DNA of 64,000 nucleotides, from assembly GCA_036346355.1 (NCBI GenBank), contig CM070572.1:7695001-7759000 (forward strand), in the 5' to 3' direction. Position numbers and translations under genes: made by a program. Below are positions 10,237 through 20,677 of this stretch, piece by piece. The notes below the pieces were generated by a model. It worked only from the letters and a program-made list of their open reading frames with translations. It was not told the origin of the DNA and made no database searches. This DNA comes from Rhipidocladum racemiflorum (taxonomy: Eukaryota > Streptophyta > Magnoliopsida > Poales > Poaceae). Numbering within the stretch: the first letter of the stretch is position 1; the number at the start of each line of letters is the position of its first letter.

Positions 10237-13200
10237 CCCGTGATTTTATTACATATATACCCTAAGCTGTGCGGTCGCCATCAGCGACAGGAAAGGGTAT
10301 GGTCGTGTGGCGTGCACTGATGGCTGAGGCGGTCTCGGGACGGGAGGAGGGGCCGCCGCGCTCGTGTCGTGTGCCGGTCGTCTCAGCGGTAGGCTGTATG
10401 ACTATGCCTGCTGCGTGCATGGATCTCGTAATGCTGCCCACACCATATCATTCGATGGATAGACCTGACCGCACTATGGTGGGTCGGGTGGGCCGCGGCA
10501 GAGTCCGGTTGTTTATTGACCGGTCAGGCTTGGTTGATTGAGGAGTTTGTCTTTTGTCAAGCTTGGCTGCGCTAAGACCGTTTTGGAGTACAGCGCCAAG
10601 TACTCTAATCTCAACGGGAATTGATTTACGCCTGATAAAAACAACTCGCGTCGGACGATCGCCCATCGGCCAACCCATCGATCCAGTAATATTCCCACAT
10701 CCCATCTAGTGCTATACTGCTATGACTCGGACGTGAAGCCCCATTTTAAACTCACACTGTGGGTTTGAGAGGAGGTTGTTGGGGGGCAGCGGCAGCCATG
10801 GCTTCTCCAGAAGCACGAGACATGTGGCATTTGTGAGCTCCGTACCATCAGGGCCGCCGGTAACATTTTGAAGACCCTAGGGTGAAATAAAAGTAGAAGT
10901 CTTATATAGGAATTGATATTTTAGATATCTTAGTTTGTTTTAGGGTAGATTTTGAGTATCTTCGTAATTAAAACCTAATACGTATCGATAACATGTGTGA
11001 ATACTTTTCTATAACCGACATCCTACTTACAGTATTGTATGAATAAGGCTATACGGGTTAAACTTCTTTTGCAAGTTGTAAGCGATATATAACTTAAGGC
11101 CTCACATGAAACCCGAAAAATTTACATATAGCTATATGCAATGAACCATTTTCTATGAAATTCATGCATTCTTAATATGCTCTAAAGATATAAAACTACA
11201 TAAAAAAAACTATTTTATGAGATTTGTTGGTTACCCAAGACATACAACTACGCGACCATCATCCGACGCTGAATGCCCAAAGCACCAACCTTTAACCAAA
11301 AATATCGTTCAACTGATAAGGAACTTTCTGTTAGCCAACAAACACGACCAACCGATCACCATAGGACTGGAAAATCCAAATTGTCAATCTTGAACCAAAT
11401 GTTTTCTTCATATTCTTTAACCAAGGAATTTGAATATACAAATAACCACCAATTGCCAAATTCTCTCAGCTTAATTAGCAGGTAGTAAGATGCAAGCGAG
11501 TTGTGTCGAGCTAGCCATCGATCTTGTGATCGATCGTTCGTTCATTTAGTCTATTGTGAATGGCAAATGTAGGTGTTTCCAAAAGGCGAGTTGTTGAGTC
11601 GAGCACTTGGACTATTCATTTAATAATGTGTTATTGCTAGTGGTTGCTTGACAGTTGATGATGTAGGCCCATATCCTTATGCACTTCGGTTTGTACATCT
11701 AACTATGAGTTTACACAGACTATATATGAAGTATATATACATGGGCTAGGCCCCCTGGCTCTCGTTAACCCTAGGTGATCGCACTTGCACTTGCTGCCCA
11801 TGCCCCTGGGTTGGCCCTACGTACGATGACTCGGACGTAGCCTCCGTGAGTTCAATCGACACTCAAGCTATGGCTTCGTGAGCTTCGCCTCCAACGCTCG
11901 GCAAGCTCCTACGGTATCTCAAACTCCATCACCATGAGTGGCTTCCATGAGCCTTGTAACGCTCCATCGTTACCAGGGCGTAGCCTCCGCGAGTGCCAAC
12001 TCAACTCCGCCGTCGCAAAGCTCCTCGCTAGTGTCGCTGCGACCTACCCCCAACGATCCCTTCTTCTCAGGTGCTCTCTCCCCCCGACGTGCCTATTCCC
12101 TTGCATGCTCCTCCTCGGGCTCAATTGCGGCCAACCGCGGTCTTCACAAGGTGTGACGACATCCAAGGCTCGTAGGAAGAACAGGCATTCGCCCCAACTA
12201 TCTCCTTGCCCCCATGTAGATCGTGGCTCACCAACGATGAGGCATCAGGCTATGACTGCCTCGTATCCTCACTTGGTACTGCTACCTTCTCCTCCGATAG
12301 ATTTTGTTGCGTACATTTTATTGATTTGTTGCTACAGATCGGATGTTTATTTCTTGTTTTGTTACATTTGGATTAAGATTTGTTGCAAGATATGATTTAA
12401 TTGTTGTGTTTTTGGGTTTTTTTTGTTGTACCTAATCGAATGGCTGAGAATGATATCCTTAGTAAGATCTGACAAGTAGGTAGATGTACACTGGTAACAC
12501 TTCGATGGTACGTCCGGACGCTAGTGGCTCACTTTAGTGGACCAATAAAATGCAGCGAGCCAAGAACGTGGCAGTGGACCAAACGCCTGCTTAACACAGC
12601 GTCGCTTCACTGCACGTAACGGGAACCGCCAGGGCGACTTCATGGCCTGGTTGAACCAATAGTCCAATACCCTCAAAGGCTCAAGCTAGAGGATTTTCTA
12701 TGTGAAATTATTATGCTTCAAACATATCCTTGCCCGTTCCGATCACAACTTGTCTTGTCAGCATGTAGATCTTGAGCGGTTGGTGAGAGAAACACGAATA
12801 TTTTATTTTAAATAATCATTTTTTATACGTAAATTTAAAAAATATACCTTAATTTTTTTTTACAAGAATAGCCATATGTTGCGTCACGTGGCAGCGACAC
12901 ACGCACCAATCACACTACCATAAAAGCAATCAGATTTCAAAGTTCAAAGGAAGTTCAAGCTTTGCTTTCTTAGTCGCAAGTTCAAGCTTTGATTGATTGC
13001 TTGCTTTGTTAACTTGAGAAAAATCAGAGAAACACTGCCGCATCATCGGCATATAATGAACTCCTCAATTCTACCACTCGGCAATGAATCGGTTGCAGAA
13101 GGCCGTGATGTACTGCTTTGTCAAGAAGTCTTCATTTGGAGAGGATCAATGGCCAAGATGAAGAGCATAGAGGTTCACCTTGCCTTATAATCTCATTTCA

Positions 13201-13290
13201 TGCTGCATATCATTAGGCCAGGTGTTCGTAGTCCGTGAAAACACACACACATTACCATCGCAATTTGCAACATCTTTGTTGTGTGTTACT
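10237..13290. other. unassigned intergenic DNA
   Basis: No gene or intact element could be supported. Open frames at 10269-10541, 11273-11485 and 11934-12395 show no family motif. The segment starting CAGGGCCGCCGG near 10848 resembles a hAT end of the CAGGGCCG type found at 51713, but no partner end was seen. The segment 11690-12400 has a coding-like base composition (Pro/Ser/Leu-rich frames) without recognisable homology. Confidence 0.4.
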
Positions 13291-13538
13291 CTGGCCGCGT
13301 TTATTTTAGTTTTTGGACAGCTTCTGTAAAAAAAAAACAGATTATTTACCGAATAGGAGGATTCTGGATAGCTTCTCTGAGAATCAGAAACTGTCTAAAA
13401 CCTGATTCTTGTTGATTCTCACTGGCTTGATCCAGAATCTAGAAGTTGTAGCCGGCTTGATCCGATTCTCCCATAATCAAAAACATCTTCTCCTATAATC
13501 CAGAATCCATATTACAAAAGCTGAAACGAACTGGCCAG
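13291..13538. repeat. inverted-repeat element with CTGGCC termini
   Basis: The left end CTGGCCGCGTTTATTTTAG is an imperfect inverted match of the right end CTGAAACGAACTGGCCAG. The interior carries several GATTCT/AGAATC segments in both orientations. The size and ends fit a MITE. No target-site duplication could be read. Confidence 0.6.
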
Positions 13539-13984
13539 AGTCTATCTGATGCCGTCATCGTGTTGCAGCATCGTAAAGGAGACTATATAGGAAGTAGTAG
13601 GAACGCAGGAGCGATCAGCCGCATTAAACCTCGTCCTTAGTTAGATGGCTAAAGATCATGGTGCATCCTCCGGTATTAAAGATGGGAGGAAGCTCGCTCA
13701 GGAGCTCGGCCACCTGTCATCTAGCCCATTTTGCGAAAAACTCTTTCGGTTCTTTCGAATTACGGATAGATCTCTGTAAATTTACGAAGAGGTTCTTTGT
13801 AATTTCCTGTGAGAGGAATTTTTTTCCCGGTTCGCGTTTAGGTCCTCCGTTCGCCGTTTTACGGAAAGAGGCTCCCGTTAAATACGAATCACGAACGAGC
13901 CCTTTTCTAATTTTTCAAAATAGCGAACAGGTCTAAAAATATAATAAATAGGTCCCCGCCCTTTATGTTCAGGTTATTTCTTCG

Positions 13985-14840
13985 TTTTACTCGGAAAAAA
14001 TGTTTCCATTACCCTTTTTTTCTCCGGAACATGGAAAAAATATTTTCGTTGGCAGTTTTTCCTAAAAAAAATGAAAATTCATTTTTCGTTCGTCGTTTCT
14101 TCGTTTTTGTTGAAAAAAAAATTTTCTTTGTTCTTTTTTTCTTCAGAGCATGAGAAAAATGTTTTTGTTTGCCGTTTTTCCTAAAAAAAATAATAAAAAT
14201 TCATTTTTCGTTCGCTGTTTCTCCGTTGTTGTTGGAAAAAATATTTTCGTTGTCCGTTTTTTCTCCGGAGCATGGAAAAAAATGTTTTTGTTGACCGTTT
14301 TTCCTCAGAAAAAAATGCAATTTCGTTTTTCGTTCGTTGTTTCTCCGTTTTTGTTAGAAAAAATATTTTCGTTGTTCGTTTGTTCTCCAGACCCTGGGAA
14401 AAACGTTTTCGCGGCCCATTTTTTTCTCAGAAATTGTTGGAAAAAATATTTTCGTTATTCGTTTTTTTGCCAGGCCCCGGGAAAAACGTTTTTGTGGTCC
14501 ATTTTTCCTCGGAAAAAAAACGAAAATTCATTTTCCATTCATCATTTCTCCGTTTTTGCCGAAAAAATATTTTCGTAGTCCGTTTTTTCTTCGGATCCCG
14601 GGAAAGATGTTTCTGTGGTTCATTTTTTCTAAAAAAACAGAAATCCGTTTTTCGTACGCGCACGCGGCGTGCGCCGCTTTTGTGTTTTCGTGGTCCATTT
14701 TTTTTAAAAAAAATATAAGCCCGTTTTTCATTCGTCTTTCCTCCGTTTTTGCCGGAAAAAATATTTTCGTGGTCTGTTTTTTCTCTAGAGCACATAAAAA
14801 ATATTTTCGTGGCCCATTTTTCCCTAAGAAAAATGCAATT
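13985..14840 (+). repeat. T-rich tandem minisatellite, period about 121 bp with shorter about 80-bp units
   Basis: A composite unit recurs through the region. One half contains AAAAAATATTTTCGTTGTCCG (starts near 14036, 14238, 14358, 14441, 14562, 14756). The other contains AAAAATGTTTTTGTTGACCG or variants (near 14154, 14277, 14400, 14480, 14602). Spacings alternate between about 121 bp and about 80 bp, so some units have lost about 40 bp. The low stop-codon density gives overlapping open frames in several phases (for example 14150-14578, 14272-14718 and 14556-15137). I treat these as by-products of the repeat and not as genes. The flanks 13539-13984 and 14841-15102 hold no recognised gene. 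Confidence 0.8.
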
Positions 14841-15102
14841 TCATTTCCCATTCATGCACGCAGCTCGGTTTCTACGATTTCTCGAGCCTCCAAAATTTTT
14901 GAAGATACATCTAAATCTATTTTTTCACCCAAAAAAAAAACACAAAGTCATTTTTTATTCACACGTGCGGCATGCGCCACGGCCCGGTTGTGTATAGAGC
15001 AAGTTGTTTGCCTCGCTGAATCTGCCACGTTCATTTCGAGCTGGACGGACTTAATTAGACGGTCTTGCATACCCCTAATAAATAGCATACTACAAACACT
15101 AA

Positions 15103-15381
15103 GGGCATGTACAATGGTTATATTTAGCTGTCTATAAGAGATGACACATAAGATTTTAAATGATGTGGAGGAGAGAGAAGACTGATGTCTACTATTTAAT
15201 AGACAACTTATAGACAGCTTTACATTTTATGTACCATTGTATAGACAGTCTGTTAATTGAATGAGAGACCACTACAGACAACTCTATAGACGATCCATTG
15301 TATGAATTATTTTCAGTGCTGTCTGTAGATTATGTGGAGCTACATTATAGACAGCTGTCATCTGTACCATTGTACATGCCC
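15103..15381. repeat. Tourist-like MITE with GGGCATGTACAATGG ends
   Basis: The ends GGGCATGTACAATGG and CCATTGTACATGCCC are perfect inverted repeats flanked by TAA (15100-15102 and 15382-15384). Further TAGACAG(C)T motifs repeat inside in both orientations. These ends and the TAA target match a common grass Tourist subgroup. Confidence 0.9.
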
Positions 15382-15589
15382 TAATAGTCGTTATGCAGTG
15401 CTGTTAGGGAGAACTGCAGAGAGGTCCCTAAATATATATTTGTATTTATATATTAGTGAAAAAAAATAGTTCTATGTGCAAGGAAAGAATAAAAAGAAAA
15501 TAGATAGGGGAATGTACGAACCCTCACCAAGTGTCAAGAAAATACTGTAGAGATATAACCAGTGAAAAATTAAAAGCTTAAGCTGTTCA

Positions 15590-16010
15590 TTCACTCTACA
15601 GTCTACACACGTGAAGAGCGATTTCTTGTTTAAACAATTGCTTCCGGCTGGAGAAAGTAGGTTGTATAACTTCAGACACTTTTCCATTTCTTTGTTTCCA
15701 GATGTGCCCAAGCACCAATGATGAACACCGCCATGATAAATGGCAGATTGGCAGCTGAAAAACCCCTTTCACCTCTTGTATCATTGCAGAGAACTCCTGT
15801 AAGTGATTCCACTTAATATCAATTGAAAAAAGATACAGGAATGTCTCCTCCAAGTTCTGTTGGCACAGCACAAAGCATGGATCATTGTTATCAATGTTGA
15901 AATGTCTTCTCTGCAACATATTGTTTGTGTCCAGACTATCATTCAGAAGTAGAAAAGCAAAAACCTTTAGCTTCGTCACACGTTCGCTCTTCCAAATCCA
16001 ATTCAATGAA
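15590..16010 (-). pseudogene. LINE remnant: zinc-binding region at the end of a non-LTR reverse transcriptase ORF
   Basis: On the minus strand a frame from 16006 downwards reads IWKSERVTKLKVFAFLLLND, then LDTNNMLQRRHFNI and a degenerate CFVLC segment. This is the order seen in the zf-RVT region following plant LINE reverse transcriptases (WKxxxPxKxxxFxWLL, then LxTRDxLxRR, then a Cys pair). Only this C-terminal piece remains, as expected of 5'-truncated or decayed LINEs. No poly(A) tail or target duplication was identified. Confidence 0.65.
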
Positions 16011-16325
16011 GGGGCCAGCCGAATGCCTTGAAAAGCAAGTTGTAGAACCTCTCTGATCTGTATTTATCATTACCCCAAATATAATACCGATTGTCAGGTT
16101 GTTGGGGAGTCGGAGTTGTCATCTGCAAGACTGCAAGTGAATCATCATGGTACTTGCTCTTCATTCCCGCAATATAAGTGCTATTCTCCGAAGCGTTGTT
16201 CCATTATATAAGTCCTTTGCAGAGATTAAATGTGTAGTTCTTGTAATATTTTCACTATTTACCTCTCATTTAATGCTGACAAGATGAATAGGGCCAACTT
16301 AATAGTTGTTCTGTTCCAATTATCA

Positions 16326-16566
16326 GACTATCTCCAGCAGCTTCCCTTCCCCTCCAAATCCCTTCGCAAACAGATTCCAAATGCTCCAGCGGATTCCCTT
16401 CACGATTCCCTTCAGAAGGGATTCAAACAGTGAATCCCTTTAGAAAGAGATTCTCTCTCCAATCCCTTCACAAATCCCTTAAGGGGATGCTGCTGGAGAT
16501 GGTAGGAAATAAAGGGATTGAATATGAGGAAGGGAATGGAATGAAAGGAAATTGCTGGAGATAGTC
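16326..16566. repeat. MITE with GACTATCTCCAGCA ends
   Basis: GACTATCTCCAGCAGCTTCC and the inverted GGAAATTGCTGGAGATAGTC form the ends. TCA flanks both sides (16323-16325 and 16567-16569), consistent with a 3-bp duplication (PIF/Harbinger type). The interior is rich in AATCCCTT and AAGGGATT. Confidence 0.85.
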
Positions 16567-17568
16567 TCAGAATTCACATGCGTGTTGTTCCTTGATATTA
16601 GAAGTTCATTGTGCTTTGTGCCGTACCTGGCTTGAGCATAGGCCCCAGTTGAATATGTGAGGTGTTCATAGTATTTTTGTTTTATTCTGTGATAAACTTG
16701 GAGTTGTTCCATGTTTTTGAATTGAAATGATTACTTTCAGAAACCCAGTGTTACTCTCTTTTGTTATGAAAATTGACACACTAGTTGTGGTTTTGTGCTG
16801 ATCTGCATCCCGGTGAAGCTTGCGCTCAATAGGCAAATTGGGTGTAGGATCTGATGGGATTTAGTTTATACCAGAGCTCGCGAAGTCCAGGCCCTATAGG
16901 ATATGTTAATATATTGTCTTGGAGGGTTGCGAATTCACTGCTATTTTTTATTTTTTTTTGCACTGCTGTTGTGGCTCAACGAGTTATTTGTGACCATGCA
17001 AAGCTATCTGGTATATTTATTTAACGAGCTATTATTATTGGAAGTGCTGTCAATGGTATAACGAAGTTTTATATAGTTTTAGTAAGTTTTAAGAAAATGT
17101 TTGAAAAAATTTCATGTTTCAATGAGTTTCACTTGTTTCTAAAGATTATAGGCCAAACTTTCAACAAGTTTCATATTTTGGAACTCAAGTTTCAACGAGT
17201 GAAAATTGGAGGCTGCAGACTAGTGTTCCTCAATAAATTTTCCAGATAAATAGTGTTCACCTCCACAAAACCACAACCAAGTAGTCCTCACGCAAACATG
17301 GACTTGGGACTTTACGAACTGAAAATGTATATCCGTCACATAATCTGACTAAATCGGCCATAATTATTTCAGTGCCAGGCTTCCAGCCAGAATGCAGCGA
17401 GAGCTCACAGGGCAGCAGCTGATACCATTTGATACGACACGATTTGGAAAACCCAACTCTTCCATCCACCACAGTGAGGCTATGCTTGGGTGATAATGAC
17501 AAATAAAAGCAAATTTCAGCAGTGCACACATCAAAAAAAGATCAGAATTCCCAGCGGTAACATATAAC
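16567..17568. other. unassigned intergenic DNA
   Basis: No gene was recognised. The minus-strand frame 17529-17257 (90 aa) has no family motif. Short GTTTCAACGAGTTTCA-type repeats occur near 17060-17200. Confidence 0.35.
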
Positions 17569-18290
17569 TGTAAGTAAAATTGTGGAAGCTATAAGATCAT
17601 TTAGCACAATTTTTGATTCAACCGAAAAGCAATTTTTATATATGTAAAAGCACAAATCATCCTTTATATGTGCAAAAGCACAGACCCACCTTGAGATATA
17701 TTGTCTTGCATATTGAGTTTTATTTTTCTCTCCTCTATTTCTTCTTAACCTTTATAGTTCTCTCAATGGTCAGAGAACTTTTTCTATTCTATTTCTTTTA
17801 GTGTGTACTCTTCCTTTCTGTGTTCTTTTCTTCCTTCACACATGCCCTTGATGTACAGGAGAAGGCTCCTTTTATAGCTAAGAAGAGAAGCTCTAGCCAA
17901 GAAAAGCTAGGGCAATGAATGTAAGTTTCCAGGCATTAAAGCAATGCGTTTCTTTGCACTAAATACGTTAGTTTCCATGAATTAAATACGTCAGTTTCTG
18001 TTCACTAAATACAATGAAACTGGCAATTTTAATTTAGCACTTAAAAACTTAATAAAACTGACTGTAACTCAGTACTTTAGTACATGCATGTAGCCAGTAA
18101 TTCAACACTTATTCTTATTGCAGCAATGCATGCATGGAAACTGATGCTTAAAAGTAATTCCTCGTAACATATATTATACTTAATAACACTAATTAGTACA
18201 CAACTAAATATTTGAAAGAGAGAGGAGAGGGATTTAAAACCCAATAATTCTTAATCTTTTAATCTAGCAACCATCACACTTATAAGAACC
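17569..18290 (-). mobile_element. copia LTR fragment (same family as the element at 36352-45003), minus strand
   Basis: On the minus strand this matches the LTRs at 36352-36871 and 44297-45003. The shared blocks are the GATTAAGAATC start region, a TATA-like TATAAAAGGAGCC segment (17864-17876, reverse), the ACCATTGAGAGAACTATAAAGG block, and the end AATTTTACTTACA at 17569. The end abuts unrelated sequence rather than a primer-binding site, so it is a solo or truncated LTR. The opposite end is lost near 18290. Confidence 0.75.
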
Positions 18291-18312
18291 ATTCTCCAAA
18301 CGGCAACTAGTG

Positions 18313-18366
18313 ACAAGTAACTCTGCAGACAGATGTTCTCTTCTATCTGTCTGCAGAGTTACTTGT
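18313..18366. repeat. perfect 22-bp inverted repeat with a 10-nt loop
   Basis: The arm ACAAGTAACTCTGCAGACAGAT (18313-18334) is exactly complementary to 18345-18366 across the loop GTTCTCTTCT. It lies just beyond the broken end of an LTR fragment. It could be a snapback DNA product, a transposon foldback or a small hairpin RNA; the sequence alone does not decide. The flank 18367-18788 holds no recognised gene. Confidence 0.85.
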
Positions 18367-18796
18367 GAAGGGCTACCCTCAATTGTCTCATTCTAGATCC
18401 TGAAATGATTAACTAGGCTCCACCGCTCCACAATCTCGAATCTGTTTCTTTTTTTCTTGGATTTGGTCCCTGCGCAAATGCAGTACCCTGCAAGTTGGTG
18501 AGAAAAATTACATGTCTCTTCAACGTGCTCCAAAAACAAATTATGCACCTCGCAGGATGTGCACGACTAGTGTTCACGCATTAGTTTACCCCCTTCTATA
18601 ATGAACATCCAGTGACACGGGTTCAAGAAACCGTTACCGCCGTGCCGGTAACCTGGCAGCTACTGAGATTGTGGTGACCAGCCAACAGGAAGCAGCCTGG
18701 ATTACTTTTACTGGTTCCCGATGGTTTATTGAACAACGAATAACTCATATTTCCAGAAGAACAGAAAGCAGGTGGCACGAAGGAAACCGGTAGAAG

Positions 18797-19289
18797 GAAG
18801 GTTCACAAAATCGCGGAAAATCACGTGAAAATCGCGATTTTCGGTCATATCGGAGGGGTAAGATATTTAAAACCGACCGATAAATCGGTAAAATTCAAAA
18901 AAAATTATGAGCCGTAAATATCGCGATAATCGGTGAAAATCGAGAGAAAATCGGTGCAAACCGAGAGAAAATCGCTCAAGGAATCGGCTTCGAGAAACAA
19001 TCAATTGGCCGGTAAAAATCGGAAGAAAATCGGTTAAAATCGGGAGAAAATCGGTCAAAAATGAGAGAAAATCGCTAAAACAAACCGGCTTCGAGAAACT
19101 TTCAACTAAATAGTGAAAATCGGTGAAAATCGGTGAAAATCGGGAGAAAATCGGAATTTCTTCTTCAAATTTTTGGATTTTAAAACCATGCGATATCTAG
19201 CGATTTTCTACCGATTTTTGAGCGATTTTTTCCGATAATCTAAAAACGAAAATCGTCCGATTTTCTTAAAAAAGAAAAGGTGAACCCTG
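18797..19289. repeat. hAT-type MITE full of AAAATCGG repeats
   Basis: An 8-bp direct repeat GGTAGAAG flanks it (18789-18796 and 19290-19297). The ends are GAAGGTTCAC on the left and GTGAACCCTG on the right; the right end read inwards, CAGGGTTCACC, is a typical hAT terminus. The interior repeats GAAAATCGG(T/G) and AATCGGGAG some twenty times on one side and the complement on the other. Such subterminal motif clusters are where hAT transposases bind, so this is a plausible binding array. It has no coding capacity. Confidence 0.8.
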
Positions 19290-19787
19290 GGTAGAAGTAT
19301 GGAAAATGCCGACCTACAAATTTAGAAGCAAAAATTCTCGTAGAATCGAGAATGAATTACATGCCATAAATTAGTACTGCATCCAATGTCCGAAAAGTCC
19401 CCGTTGTTTCGCGTACTAATGTCACACCCTGACCATAAACAAGATAACAGTTTGTTACTTTGGATAGCCATAATGCTACCATCAAGTTCAGTTCTTCCAC
19501 AGGCTCAACACTGGGTAGACAGAGCCTCAACAATTTGGATTACTGGACCATTGGGCCCAAGAACAATGCAACCCCGAAGCCCGGTAGCCAAGGCGGCAGC
19601 CCACGGCCGTTCACGAGCCCGCGCAACCACTGCTGCACTAGTCCGCCTCTGGTCTGACTGGTGATCATCACACCGAACGACCGACGCGACGGACCCGTGC
19701 CGCTGAGCCGAGCCCGCCCGCGCCGCGCGGCCCAAATTCCGAACAAATTCCGAACGCGAGCGCGCGCGGGGGCTCCAGTTTTCCGCC

Positions 19788-20677
19788 TATATTTTTCGGC
19801 TCCACCGCGGGCCGCGTCTCGAGGCAGAACTCCACTCCTTCCCTCTCTCCGTCCCACCTCCACCTCTCCGCTCCGGCGGCCGATTTGGGAAAGGCGGCCG
19901 TCTCGCGGCGAGGTTTGCGCTCCCAACCCTACTTCTCCCCCGTCTCGCCACCTAACTTGCAGTTTTTGGCTGGGTGCTGAGTAATCTGGAAGGTGAGCCC
20001 ACCACCCGCCAGTGCGGAGGATCCCGCTAAATTCCCTCCCCGGTGCGGCTGCCTGCCCTTCTTTCGGTGTAGAGCTGAAAACCCCTGTTGATTCATCCTC
20101 ATAACCTTTTTGTTTCGAAGTTTTTAGCTGGACCCTCTCCGTAGATTATGGTTACGACTATGTTTCCTCCAAAAGTTGCACTTCGAGGACGGAATCCAAC
20201 CCTATTTTCTCTCTAATTTCGAGGATTTGGGGGGTCTTTTTCTTTTGTGAACGCTACGGAATTATCTCGTACCAACCTGGAGTCTTCACATTTTGATCTT
20301 TGTTTTTTTTGGGGGGTGGGGTGGGGGGTGGTATTGGGAGGATTCTATCCCTGATAACCCTCGAATTCCTTCAAGTTCATATCTGACAGGCATTGCTTGG
20401 CACGTACGAGGTATGATTTGCCCCAAACCTTCAATCAGCTCCCCGTACATCACATTGATTTGCCTCCTGTATAGCCCGGATCAATGTTTTCACGATTCGC
20501 AAACCCTAGCACTTCGTTTTGGGGTTTTACTTCTTTATTTTTTTTTAAAGACAATCTGAACACGTCCCTTACATTGTCTTTTGTCTGTCAACTGACTCAA
20601 CACAGTTGTATTTTTCACGCTTGGCGGTGACGATTTTGCTGTTAATTTAGCAAATTGGTGAAGATCTGGAAGTTGCA
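19788..20677 (+). promoter_or_regulatory. putative core promoter, 5'UTR exon and leader intron of the 332-aa protein gene
   Basis: A TATATTT element at 19788-19794 sits in GC-rich DNA that looks like a grass 5'UTR. A donor site AAG|GTGAGC at 19992/19993 and an acceptor TTAATTTAG at 20650 would remove a leader intron of about 660 bp and join the leader to the ATG at 20678. The stretch 19298-19787 upstream holds no recognised gene. The assignment is inference from splice consensus and position. Confidence 0.45.

Noticed and set aside
11934..12395. 153-codon plus-strand frame
   Set aside because: No recognisable domain, and a second overlapping frame is equally open; not supported as a gene.
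14150..15137. Long overlapping frames rich in Phe, Lys and Arg
   Set aside because: They are produced by a T-rich tandem repeat and are open in several phases and both strands.
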